This document shows positions 30,401-43,300 of a stretch of DNA of 64,000 nt, one piece after another. The position numbers were made by a program, and so were the translations under genes. Every line of letters begins with the position of its first letter. Positions within the stretch are counted from its first letter, which is position 1. This DNA comes from Siniperca chuatsi (taxonomy: Eukaryota > Chordata > Actinopteri > Centrarchiformes > Sinipercidae), in NCBI RefSeq assembly GCF_020085105.1, contig NC_058043.1, forward strand, positions 20,108,667-20,172,666, read 5' to 3'. Under the pieces are notes generated by a model. It saw only the letters and a program-made list of their open reading frames with translations, was not told the DNA's origin and searched no databases.

Positions 30401-33400
30401 ACCATGTGCAAAGTTGTGTTCCATTTGAGCTTAATTACCCTGAAAAAGGTTATAATTAAAATTTTATAACTAAAAAGAGTACTCTGAGCTGTTAGCATCT
30501 TACTTTTAATAACGTTGGAACTCTGACGGATGCTTTCATCCTGTGAGCGGTCCATCTCGTTTACAGTTAGCAGCAGTTCCTGATATGCCTTTAGTGCCAG
30601 GTGCATCCTATAAAGAATAAGTGATATCAGTCTGGGACCAACGTACAGATTAGACATTTTTCTATTAACCTGCTTTCTAATGATCTTCGTACCTGCGTGA
30701 CCAGGATGTGGCCTCTTTGCGGTCTGTGAGCATCATCTCATAGTAGTTGGTGATGTTGCGTTCAATAAAATGGAAAGCACGGATGGACATGGTCTCAGAA
30801 ACCAAGTCAGCACGGAAACCGTTGCCACGGTTGAAGGCCATGAAAAAGCTGAGTGCCCAGAGGTAGTACGTCTCGTCATGTTGCTGAGTTTGCTCTCGAA
30901 TTAGACTTTCCTGTAGAGGAGACAAGGACCTTGTGAAACTTTTACAAAATTGGTCCCCAAATGTACAGAGCAACTAAAGAACGATTTACGAGTCACCTAT
31001 TCCACATAGACGTATCAGACATCCTCTAAACTTATTTTTATGTAATGTCATTTTATAAATGTATTAGGATTTTAACTCTTTCAGTGTGTTCCCAACTTTA
31101 GATTGAACACAAAAAATAACATGGACTGCAATGTTTTTCTTAGCACTTTCTCTTGGAAATAAGACGGTGTAGTCCCTCATTCGTCCAGGTCCATTTCATA
31201 TTAATTAAAAAGTGTTTTAGCATCTTGTAAAGTTTGCTTAACTTTACTATGTCTCTTGCTTCTTATTCATATTCTTAATAAAACACCTTCTGAAAAAATA
31301 GACTTTATAATTATGCTAAGTATTTGATGATGTGGTGTGGTGGCGTCCTATTTTCCATTTGTATACTAATCAACAAGAGTCAAAAAGGGTCATTGTTGTT
31401 TTTACTCTGTGAGTCCATGCTACAAAAATAAGTCATTAATGTAACAGCAGCTGACCTTGACAAGGTACATGAGGCGATTGTAGCAGTTCTCCAGGAAGTC
31501 CACACAAAACTCTCGCAGGAAGAGTCGAACATTTAAGGCTGAACGGCGTTTGTCCTTACATTCCTGAGCCTGTCGATTTCTCTTGGGAACACGTCTCACT
31601 GCTTTGCCTGTGTCATGAGTATAATTTTTGAACTAAAAAAAAAAAAAAAAAGAAAGAAAAACAGAGATTCATACGTCTTATACAAGATTTGCTTTGCATC
31701 ACAGATGAGCTGCAGGACTACTCACATTATGAACATTTCTGTGATAAATCACATCTTTGTCCCCAATCGACTTGAGGCCTTGAACAACATAAGAGCCTCC
31801 AAAGCGAGAATGTCTGAAAGAAAAACATCAACACAGACAAAACAGAACACACATTTATTTTTCAAGCTCCAGTACTTAAAAACAAGCCATATACAGGTTG
31901 AGGAGTCATTTTATATCTAATTGGGACACAAATTAAAGCTTTCTGTAAATAATGTAAACCTTGACATGACATTTTTCAGGCCAAGATGGAAAATAAAACC
32001 CATTTTTTTCTCAGGAATGAAGAATGTAGATTTGTGGTTTATCTGTAATGCACTCTTATAATTGTCTGGGAAATACAGCAAGTAACATGTAATTCAGATT
32101 GAGGTTTTCAGAGGTTGAAGTTACAACCCTGTTATGACTGCAGTAAGGGCTTTCCTTCCAGTCTGGCAAACACTTCTTGCTTGCGTTGCAGAGGCACAGT
32201 ATGAAAATGTATTTATCAGTATAACTGTGGTGACTGTATATCAACTTGATTGTACCTGGTTCCTCTTTGTAATGTGCGTGAACGTTTCTCTGCGTGCTCC
32301 TTCTGCCTCAGTGCCTCCAGCTCCTGAGAGTCTCTCTGCTTCTCTTCTGCTGAACGAGCGTGACCGGCGCTCACCAAAGCTTCCGGCGTCTGTAAGGAAA
32401 GAAGAAGAGCTCAAACACAGAACAAATGAAAATCTATATGTGTACCTCCAAGGGGTTCTTCAGTCTAACCTGGTCTCTGAACATGAGGGAGATTATTTCC
32501 AGCACATGCATACTCCATTGCTGCTCACTCTGGGCCGACGCCAGGAACTTGACCAGGTCATCGAAACCACTCATGTGAATGGCCCACAGCAGCCGATCAT
32601 GGACGCTGGCATCATCATCCACTTTCTACAGGAGTGACAGACATTAGGGAAGAAGTACAGGTGAGATGAAGGGTAAAGGAAAGAGCTTACCTTTCTGACA
32701 AGTCTAATGTAGGATAGATTTAGCTCTGCTTCTTATAAGATCACATTAGTATTCATGTTAAAGTCAGACCTTCTCTTCACAGGGGTCCGCAGGTACATGA
32801 AGCACATTCCTGACCAGCAGCAGGATCCTCTCTATCAGCAGGTTATCCTCCTCCTGTCTCTGCTCCCAGTCCTGAAAGAGAAGACAGTGAGTAGGATAGA
32901 CCGGAAGAAACACATGGATAAACAGAACCATTTTACTGATATAATGTAGGAAATAGGTGAGGTGAAAGTAATGTTTTGTTTTACCAGTGAAACACTCACC
33001 AGTTGTAGAAGGTTGTATAATATCTCACTTAAAATGCCAAACACCCTCTCACTGGCAAATGCCTGAAAATAAAAGCAGAGGACACAAAAAGTACTCATTA
33101 TTATACAATACAGTACTTTTTAAACATGAAGTATGGTTGTTATTATAGTAATGGCAGAACTTACCTAACCCATACACATTCACTGTACTAATATTAATAT
33201 TAGAAAATGTAAAATGAAAAACTGTATTGCAATTATACTGAGATCATAATACCTCTTTATAGGCTTGTAAATGAGATGTCACTTGCAAAAAGTGATGTCT
33301 AAACACTGGGTCATCAGGGACTTTACCAAAGCAAAGCATAGCAGGCTGAGTAAGGTTGACCATGAGCCTGAGAAAAAACAGAAAAGAGCCATATGAGCAA

Positions 33401-34771
33401 CTGTTTTTCTTATTCACCAACTTCTACAGCTTCTATAAAAAAAAGAAAAATAGCTAATTTCTATGTAAATGTAATGAACATGTATTTAAAGTGGTTCATA
33501 ATTTTATTTTGGGGTTGTACCAGAATAGGTTTACATTGTTTCATTTTCAAAAAACACCATATTTTCCCATACTGCACATTGCTGCAGCACTTCTTTTCAC
33601 CTTGTGTATTGAATGCTCCATTTTAGCTACTGAGTGAGGCGTCAAACTTCGATTTGATCTTTGTTGGGAGTTGCACATGCACAGTACCTAGGTAAGGACT
33701 ACTAGCCAATCAGAACCAGAGTAGGGCGGGTCCTGACGAGCAAGGTAGTGTGATCCAAAACAAAGCCACTTCAGCCGGTAACTATGGCTTCAGTTCAGCC
33801 ATACAACCCTTAACCAGCTTCACAATTAATTTGTAACTAATTTATCCTTCAATGTTTTAACTGTGCACTGTCTCTACATCACAGTAACAACTTTGTCCAC
33901 TGACTACATGGAGGGTATCTAACATTATTTTAATTTCATATTTAGGTGTACTTGTAGACACTGCTCTATTCGGGCATTGTGACGCGTGTTACATAATGAC
34001 ATAGATACGTTACGGAAGTAAAGGCTGGACTACAATCGAGCTGTTTTCAGGCAGTTCAGGAGCCGTGTTTTCTGTGGGAGAGGGTAACTCCCTTTGGGGT
34101 GGACTTCGGGCTTTTTAACTTTGCAAACCTATTACATGCACAAAAAATATATATAACACACAAAAAAAAAATTCTAAAAAGCATAATATGACCACTTTAA
34201 TAAAACAATACTTGGTACCAGTTTAGCAATAATGTATCACAATGTTGGCATTGGTGTATAAATAATCCACTTTATAAAAGCATTTTATGATATATTAACA
34301 ACTTGATTATTTGTCCTGCCCATATTATAAATATTCATAAGCATACATTTCAAGTTAAAGAGTTTTATGTTAGGGTTTTACCTGATGCAGGCATCAAATA
34401 AGGCCTTGTCTTGTCCATGCTGAATGATAATGGGCAGAAGATCATTCTGTATAATCTGGCCTGCACCCAGCTGCTGGCGGACATCACGGGTGTCATCTTC
34501 ATGGCGTAAATACCTGATCAAGTCTTTCACACTCTCTGCAACAGACACAGAACAGTTCGAGGACAGGAGCAAATGCTTTTCTGTTCTTAATCCATAACAT
34601 CAATATATTCCCTTTCCTTCTGATGATGCAGGGAAATAATTGATATATTATAATAACAAAATATTTGTAACATTTCAAAAACCACTCACCTAAGCAATCA
34701 GTTTCCTTGTGATAGGCGTCTCCCTCCAGATAGCCGAGAGCACTGCACGTTGCTAAAAGCTCGCAGTTCAT
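24434..34771 (-). CDS. timeless: Timeless replication-fork protection / circadian protein, complete, 29 coding exons
   Basis: Coding exons (minus): 34771-34690, 34535-34382, 33367-33253, 33062-33000, 32871-32770, 32625-32470, 32389-32256, 31813-31726, 31632-31456, 30910-30693, 30607-30504, 30251-30082, 29990-29865, 29716-29565, 29480-29383, 29304-29181, 29059-28858, 28744-28605, 28382-28303, 28199-28076, 27943-27861, 27705-27551, 27361-27136, 26813-26745, 26623-26505, 25840-25594, 25001-24950, 24837-24782 and 24564-24434. They join in frame to 1248 aa (human 1208). With TIPIN this nuclear protein stabilises stalled forks and supports the S-phase checkpoint and sister cohesion; it is also linked to the clock (family knowledge). 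Seen: N-terminal [18 protein letters not shown], the helical-repeat TIMELESS core (ALLRYLRHED-type and [17 protein letters not shown] segments), an acidic insert in exon 16, the C-terminal TIMELESS_C/PAB region with paired TWTEEEEEE and LWTEEQEQE repeats, and a long acidic tail ending EEEDED. Intron 3's GTCTGA donor at 32769 is weak but the frame holds. Confidence 0.96.
26230..26430. repeat. possible dispersed repeat in timeless intron 25
   Basis: GATGTCTTTTCAGCCTGGAC, ATTATTCCAGAGAAGCGGAG and AAGGCTAGACTGCC resemble a known fish interspersed repeat from memory, in the 664-bp intron between exons 25 and 26. Weak. Confidence 0.35.
33486..34200. mobile_element. 715-bp non-autonomous DNA element with TTAA-bounded inverted ends, in timeless intron 2
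   Basis: The left end reads TTAAAGTGGTTCATAATTTT. The right end, reversed, reads TTAAAGTGGTCATATTATG, giving near-identical inverted termini. Inside are GGGGTTGTACCAGAATAGG, GTAAGGACTACTAGCCAATC and GTGGACTTCGGGC blocks known from a very abundant percomorph repeat. TTAA at both tips suggests a piggyBac-like origin, but this is not proven. No transposase is encoded. Confidence 0.75.
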
Positions 34772-35379
34772 TCTGAATAAGTCCTTACACCGTCAGACAG
34801 CCTAAAGGTGAAGGTTCAGTCTGATCAGCCACACAGTAGGATACAGAAAGAACAACAGATCAAGACAAACAGATCAGAAAGTTGTTTACTATGAACTTCA
34901 GATTGTGTGTGTATGTGTTATTCTTTAGGACCAGATCAATCCAATCAATACTGGCTAATGGGCGTGAACCTGCACATGACATGTAAACTTAGAAGCAGTT
35001 AAAACATGTTGACCTGGCTCATCTGTCACCTGCAGAGGGGATCTCAAACTTTGCCATGTATAATCTCAGCTCTGTTCAGCTTAGGTTCGCTTAGAAACTG
35101 ATTGACTTGGTGAAGTTTGAATTCTTTAAGTGGGTTCTAGGTAAATCTAGTTATCCAACATGCCATACCAACATTTTTTGGCATTAAACTGGAAACCAGA
35201 CTAACCAGGGGACTCTAACGTTACCTGTGCATTTAACTTAGCGCGAGGTAACGTTGACATGACATTAATAATTGCTGACTTTTATTATAAAGCATACTAT
35301 TCAAGGGTTTATATTAGCCACGGTATCTAGTTAATCCACAAAGGAGGTTCTTCTCCACATATTGCTAATGTTATGTAGC

Positions 35380-35650
35380 CGGGGCAGTTAGCTTCAGTTT
35401 ACTGCAGCCCGACCGCGCAGTGACTCGAGTCTCGGTTCAGAGAAAGAAAAACCACACGGACTAACTTACCAAATCGTCCAAATGATGTTACTCTACAGGT
35501 GTCGTGTTCAGCAACCGGTGGTGTATAACGTTAAGAACTTTTCCATTAGTACAACGTTGGTTTCAGCCCGCGGTCTCACAGGTCGGACCAAGTCTCGCGC
35601 CAAGACAGCGAACGAAAGAGGACGTAGAATGTCGTCATATCAATTACTTT
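35380..35650 (-). promoter_or_regulatory. timeless: timeless first non-coding exon and CpG-rich promoter
   Basis: A minus-strand consensus donor GTAAGT at plus 35464-35469 ends an exon at 35470. The matching acceptor (TTTAG) just above 34801 begins a 5' UTR piece, 34801-34772, directly ahead of the ATG. The exon sits in a CpG-rich patch. An E2F-like TTGGCGCGA (minus; plus 35595-35603) lies about 130 bp upstream of the donor, which suits an S-phase gene. The transcription start itself is not determined. Confidence 0.6.
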
Positions 35651-36669
35651 TTTGCCCTGAGTTTAGCATTTCAGGCAGCGCCTTTCCAGGTTTCACTACT
35701 TAACCAACTGCAAACTAACCAAAACCAATGAAATGGCAGTGTTAGGTTGAGGCAAAGAAGGTAAGCTTAGAGCTCAAGTCATGGTTGACGTTTGGATGTG
35801 CCACACTTTTAGAATTTAGTGGATTATACCTGCGGTTTGAGCTATAGTGTCGCCTGAGAGGTTGTACTTCGGGCAACAGAAGGAAACAATACACGAGTGC
35901 CTTCTACTATTGCAACATAAAAAACCTGTGTCTTTGCCGTTGTTTACTAACCTCCTTGGCATATGTCAATTGCACTGCATTAATAATAATAAAGTTAATT
36001 GAAAAAAAATATTTATCAATGTAGAGTATATCCATGTTACGCCACCATACTCATTCACACGAAACAACATCAACAAACATCAACAAACACTGCTTGAGGT
36101 GAAGAATTTCGGTCAATTTGCTGGACAACCAGATCTCTCTTCTTTAATATGAATTCAGGCATGCCTAAGGCAAAAGAGAAGAAAAGCAACGTGAAGGTAG
36201 GCAACTGTATATTTTCTAACCAAGCACACTGTTAACACAGGAATTAACCATGTGATGTGTTTACAAACCTGTCCACAGACAACCAGAATATCATATGAGG
36301 TTCTTGTGATTTTGCATGCAAGCAAATACTGCTTGAAATATATATGAGAAATGGTATGTGTGGTAAAATTGGTAAGTGGTACCGGTTTTCACATTTGGGT
36401 TGAAAGGGGCCTGACAAATTCCCTTGCCCTTCCTCCCTGCTTTCTAATGCAAGCCACTGATTCTGAGTGACTAAAACCTATTTCTTTACAAGTACAAGGT
36501 GCTCTTGGACATAAAATGCAGGTTATAAGCTAAAGACCTTGGCTTGTATGGAACAAAACACTGCTTATAGAAAAGAGGAAACTAGTATAACCAAAAAAAA
36601 AAAAAACTCTCTTGTAGTACATTCATTATGAGTTATGTGAACAGACAACACAGATTTGCTCCAGTTAAG

Positions 36670-36675
36670 TTTATT
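36670..36675 (-). terminator. candidate poly(A) signal of prph
   Basis: AATAAA on the minus strand, about 660 bp after the prph stop. Another candidate lies near 36775. Which is used cannot be told from the sequence. Confidence 0.3.
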
Positions 36676-37332
36676 TGCACTTACATATTCATTCATCAAT
36701 CGTGCCAGATACACACAGCATTGCAAAGCACATTCAGCGAAAGTCTTTTCAGTGTCTTCCTGTGTGTTACATGTTTATTAATGATCCATGTCTTTGGTGA
36801 TTTCTTGGTTTACACAATAAGAGGATAGCAAAGCTTCTAAAACAAATGCAAACAGGTTAGTTTATACTCAGTCTGTCTTTTAAGGTGTGTTGACAAAAGG
36901 GCAGTGTCTGAAGTTTTGGTAGTACGTCATATCTACGACACAAACTACTAAAATTCGGCATTTTAAACTTCCTGTTTTAGCCTGTAGTGTAATGCTCTGC
37001 TACAAACATGTGGTTGTCTAAGGATTCCACAGGATTGCACTGTAAATCAAGGCCTCCAGTGGTATGTTAACAAAGTGGTTTCGCTTAGCCCTACAGATAA
37101 CACAAGTGTTTAGCAAAAATTGGGTAGCTTAAATAGCACCAAAGTGACACTGTCTAAAAGGATTCATTCACCATTGCACCTATACTGAGAGACTCTTAGC
37201 TAGTCAATGAAACACATAACTAATGGGAATGAGCACTATAGATCAGAGGTTGTTTTTTTTTTCAGTTTCTTCTTTTTTATGTTTTTTTTTCTCTCATGGC
37301 TCTGGCTTTCACATTTTCTAATGAGCTTTTAT

Positions 37333-40300
37333 CTACTCATCCTTGTCATCCTTGTCATCCTTGTCGCTTCTATCAGTGCGGTCTGAGTCTCTCTCCTTCT
37401 CCCTCCTGGATTCCTTCACCACCTGATGGAAAAGAAACAGACTTGTTCAAATTCTCTTTCATATGGTATAAGTAAATACAGCTGTTATGTTCCTCACAAT
37501 TTCCATAATGCAAATAATATCAAGCTAGTTAATTTGCATTGTGTCATGTCACTTTTGTATAGATCATTGTACCTCTCCATCTCTAGTCTCAACTGTCTTT
37601 ATCACCACAGTCCTCTTGCTCAGGCTGCCTGGAGCATGTTCATAGTCTGTGAAAAGTCAGATTAAAGCACTGCTGAGATTTTTACAGATACATTTGCAGT
37701 CACAAAATCTAAGTTTTTAAGATTCACTTCAAAGGTTGAATTATCAAGAGTTATTGATCAGCGATAAACTATATAGAGTAGCAAAGTGGGAGGAAATATG
37801 TCGTTTTCTCGTAGATAATATTACGTGTCTCACGGTCGAAGCATTTCAAGGCTCGGATTGGCTCGGAAAGATCAACAACTGCATCAGAAAATATCAGTTT
37901 ATTTGATAAAAAATCAAAGGTACAAGCTTGTCTACCTTTGACTACCAAGGTACATTTTGGAAAGTAATATACAATCACTGAGCTTAAAATTCCGTTACAT
38001 GCACTGCTAAGGGGAGGAAGCTAAAGATAATGCTGTTTGAAAATTGACAATACAATCGGCAGCTTTAAATCAATTTACATTTGGATTCTGGGTCAATTTT
38101 GGATGATTTCAGCAACTGAGTTGACGTGTTTTGTTAGCCATTACAGACAACTGCAACAACGAAGCGTTTGAATTTGCTACAGCTCCGATTCGCGCCTCTG
38201 ACTCGCTTCTTCTCCATAGAAACGGCGGCTGAGGCGCATGGCTATTTTAGTATTTAGAACCATCCCCATACCAAACTGGCAGTTTCTCTGAAACTAAGCT
38301 GAAATAATAATAAAAAATAAGGCTATAACATAAATCTACAGGATTGTTAAATTATCCAGGAGGGTACTGCATTTCTATGTTGAGTGAAACATTTGAAATG
38401 GGAATACAGAATGTGGAAAACCACTTTCAGAACCAGTGGCTCCTCCCACTTCACAGCTCTATAATTGAAAGGTAAAAGGGATCCCCGAGACTGTTATATT
38501 TGATCTTGAAAAAAGACAAGTATAACTTACCTCGCTCACCAAAGTGATTGCTCATGCCAAGATTGAGGATGGGAACAGTAATCCTAAACAGGGAATATAA
38601 AATGTGGGTTTTATAAACAAATCTATAATGAAAAATGATTTGCTTTACTTGAGGTTAGACTTGCATATCAATTACTTTGAGGTTTGTAATTGACACAGAT
38701 TAAAGACTAGACCATATAAGAGACAAAACTGTAACATTTTTGGCTGTCAGATGAAAACTTCAACATCAAGAAAGTCAGTTATAAGAAAATTCACAATAGC
38801 TCTACTATTAGCAATTTATATGCTCCTGTATTTTTTTTTATAACTCTACAGTGATAAAAGAAAAAAAATCATGTAAAAACAGCAAAGATTTGGACCTGAG
38901 ACACAGTATGTTTTCCCTCACCTGCTCTCCTCCCCCTCCAGCAGCTTACGGTAAGTAGCTATCTCAATGTCCAGAGCCATTTTGACATTGAGGAGGTCCT
39001 GGTACTCCCGAAGGTGGCGAGCCATCTCGTCCTTCAGGTGGTGGATCTCATCCTCCAGCCTGCCTACGTTGTCCTGGTAGTTGCCAATCTCATTGCCAAA
39101 CTGGTCCTCCATTTCACGCATCTGCCTCAGCAGAGCTTCATTCTGGAAAACACAGTAGCGCATACAGTGCAATAAGAGGGTGTAATGTGTATAAGGATAG
39201 ATTATAGATTAATATAGACAAATGACAGGTGGTGTTTGGCCTCACCGTATTCTTCAGTGCATCAATTTCACAGTTGAGAGACTGAATCTGCCTTCTGGAC
39301 TCATTGGCCTCCTGCTTGGCCTGCCTCAGAGAATCAGTGTTGCGCTTTGCAGACTCAGTCAAATCAGCAAACTGCAGGAACAAAAGAGGAAGCACACAAG
39401 AGTGAATACTGTATGTGTTTGTATGTTCATGTGTGACTGACAGTGTCTCTGTCACACAGACACACTGTCAGTCTGTGTGACAGACAGACCGTCTGTGCCT
39501 ACCTTGGACTTGTACCAGTCCTCAGATTCCTGCATGTTCTTTAGAGCAATGGTCTCATACTGGGCCCTGATGTCCTTCAGAGCACCAGTTAGGTCAGGCC
39601 TGGAGCTGCTCTCCACCTCCATCTTCAGCTGCTGGGTCTGGACACTCACTTGTACTTCCTGGATTTCCTGATAATACCAAGATATGGACAAATGGTTAAA
39701 AATATTGTCAGAAACACGAAACTGTTATTTATCAAGAGCCTGCCAACAATTAAAAAAAAGAACCATTCTTCCATGCTGAAACAGTAACATTTATTTAGGT
39801 GCAAGTAGCCAGTTTAGCCCCATCCATTGGTATCCTCCAAGGTTCAGTTTTGGGACCCCTCCTCTTTTCTACACAAAGCTCTCTTGTTGAGGTGATCACA
39901 TCACATTTCATTCAACGTCTATGCAAATTACACTTAAATAATCTTTTCTTTTCCTCCTTCTGAAACTCAGCGGATTCTTGCCTTGCAGAAATTGCCGCCT
40001 GTTCTCCCAGTACAGATCTTCACAACATATTTCAACAGACAACTTCAAATGTGGACTAACATCTCCCACATTTTCAAAATGTATCTGAACTGACACCTTT
40101 TTGGTGTTTACTCTCTAAATGTAACATGTTGCTTAGTTGGCAAAGGTTGGCAAACTGCCAGTGGTGTCCACCCAACATCTCTTGCACTATTGGTCAACTA
40201 ATCACTGGGCAAATCAATCAGTTAATTACTAGTTTACCACAAATACAAAGGAATCAATGAAATATGTGCATGCAAAAGTTGAGCATTACCATTATAGCTC

Positions 40301-43300
40301 TCTAGATAACATTGTGTTGATAGGTGACTCCAGAGAGAAAGGACTTTTCCATTTATACAACCAAAGTGGAAAAGTGCAGAGGAGGTAGCATCACTTACTT
40401 CATCATGGAGCTTCTTAAGGAATTCAATCTCATCCATCAGAGACTCAATCTTCCGCTCCAGCTCCAGACGGGACAATGTGGCATCATCCACATCCTAGTT
40501 TTTATATGAGACAAACATAGTTTATCTTGCCATAATTGCAATATGTCATCAATTGTTGCAGCAAATTATATTACAGTACCTCTAAGATTACATTTCAATA
40601 CGCTGAAATGATTATCAGAGTTATATAACGACTGACTGTATTTGACAGATTATTGTGAGTTTCATCTATTTTGAGGTCGTAAATATGTCATTACACGTTT
40701 CCTTTAATGCATAGAAATATTTTAAGTTATGATGTGGTGCAAAGACTTTCTATATAAAAATGCTTAAAAATGTAAACTCCAGGATATAATTCACAAGGAT
40801 TTCTTTTTAAGGATAAAAAGCCAAGTTAACTAAAGACAAAAAAGCATCTCTCGCCAATCAACAACAGTTATAATACATTTGATTTGTAATTGTTCACTCG
40901 TATAAATCATTTGCAGCCTTAGGGGGAAAATGTTTCAATAGAAAAATCTCTTTCCTGTCTAGTAGTCTAGATCAATGACATTTTAGAAATCTGCCCTGTC
41001 ACATTACTTTGACACTGTTGTGGATGTATTGGAGATGGATGAAAGCTGTCCATTTTGACCTGTTATCTGAGACTAAGGACAATGTCAATATGGTAATCAT
41101 GGTCCAGTGAGCTGAGTGTTTACCTTGCGGAAGGCAACCAGATTATTTTCAGCATCTGCCCTCTTCTGGGCTTCTTCCTCCAACCTTGAGGACAAAGAGC
41201 AAGACAAAATATTTTAAACAGTGCTCAGATTTCCTATAGGCTCCAAGAATGTCTTTTTTTACAAAAGGGGAGAGAGAAGAACCTGATGAATTTGTCCAAG
41301 AGCAGCCTTTCTGTCTAAGGTTACACCAGGGCATCAGCTGGCAAAAAGCTTTCTGGATCAATTTGTTAGTTCACTGTCCTGTAAAAAGGGGTTGGGAGTG
41401 CGCCCAGTGGAATCAGCAGTTGCTCCTTTCAACTAATGTGGTTTCTCTACAGTTCAATACGGTCATCTGCACACACTCAATAAGGTTATGTACACACACT
41501 TCCCATCTCTGTAAAGATTTTAAATGGTCATTTTGTTATTGGCTAGCATACAGTGAAGGGACAAAAACTGTGGAGTCCAGATAATGGAAGTAACATTTAC
41601 AGGGCAGCTAAATAAAATCTGCAGTATGTGGGATTTGCTTTAGCAAACTGAGACATTTGTGGCCCGTCTTCAGCCAAAATGTCACTTGGAGCTCCTGCAA
41701 AAATGAGCAAAATCAAATGAAAATGAAAAAGCAAACTCAGTTACAATTCATGAGTCATCACAAATTATATTACAATGTACAATATATAAGTTTGCTCATT
41801 CTCTGCTAACACTTTTTGACTGATGGGCTGTCTGTGTGGTCGATGTCTGGATGTGCGGTTGAATCCAGCTCCATCTGTCCTGTCAGACAAGTCATGTCCG
41901 GAATGGCCATAAAGTAGATTAGTGGGGAAAGCATCACATAGTGGGGCCTGCTTCCTCATCTTTAATTCATGTTGTGTTACAGGGGTCCTTTTGTCCTAAT
42001 GGGGTCCCTGGCACCATCCCATCAGCACAGAGGGACACTGACAAAACACACCTAATGGAGTCACTGAGTCACATTGATTTTTCCTGATGCTATTCTCACC
42101 ACGCCTGATATCCATCCTCTCTTCCTCTGGTCCCATTTCCTCTCGCTCTCTCCCCTCCCCGCTCCTCAGCCGGCCCCACCCTGTGTCTGGTCCATCCATC
42201 CTCCTCCTGTCTCCTCTCATCTCAATAACTGCATACATAATTGTGCTTTTAGTTTCTAAAAGTCAATAAATGTGCGTTATTTAAGGGAATCATTCATCCC
42301 CAAACACTTCTTTATCTAATTTGGCATCAAGTACTGTGTACACAGTTTGATCAGGCAGGGGGCGGGTGAGGCTCTTCTCCTTGTTTTGTGTTAAATCCTG
42401 CCAGTACACAAGCCATTCAGTATACATATACACTCATACATAGAAACAATCTCATGCTCAAGATGCAGCGCAGTGTCCTGTATCATACCGCCGCTCTGTG
42501 GTGTCCAGTCTGCTGATGTGCCACGCCCTACTCCACCATCATTACTGGACTCAAGTGGCAAATGCCCAGGGACTCTGTACCTTCTCTGTGCTTAAAGTGG
42601 ACCATGTACAGTATATTACAACCGTGACTGATGTGAATGAATGATGTGATGGGGGCATTGGTGGTAAGCACAGTAACCCACACCCATGGTTCAGCGTATA
42701 TGACTGACAAACTCACAACAGGGGAATGAACATTGGAATGAAGAGGACAAAAAACTGTTGACTTTGTTGGGACAATATGGTTTGTTTGAGCAGGATGCAA
42801 CTTTCTCTGTAGCCATATGTTCTGTAATGGCTATTTTCTTGAGGCAAGGCCAAACAATTCCTCAAACAATTCTATTCTTTTATCAATGTGCTCTTCTAAT
42901 TATCTTTCACCTAAAATATCTCACAGTATCACCCATGCATTAACCATCTATCTATCTATCTATCTCTCTATCTATCTTACTTTGTACTTTTCTTTCTTTC
43001 TCATCATGTTGGTACCAACCTCTGCTTGAGCAAGACCAGGTCCTCAGCCAGATTGTCCCTCTCCAGTTGGTACTGGTCCCTCTCCTTTCCGATGGTGTCC
43101 ATTTGGCGCCGCAGCTCCCTCAGCTCCTCCTGGAAGATATCAGTGGCGCGGTTGGGCTGACCATGCTGCTGCTGGCCCTTATACTGGTTGAGCTCCTGCT
43201 GCAGTGCACCATTCTGCTGCTCAAGGTAGCGCACCTTCTCGATGAAGCTGGCAAAGCGGTCGTTGAGATCCTGCAGCTCGGCCTTCTCGTTGCTGCGGGT

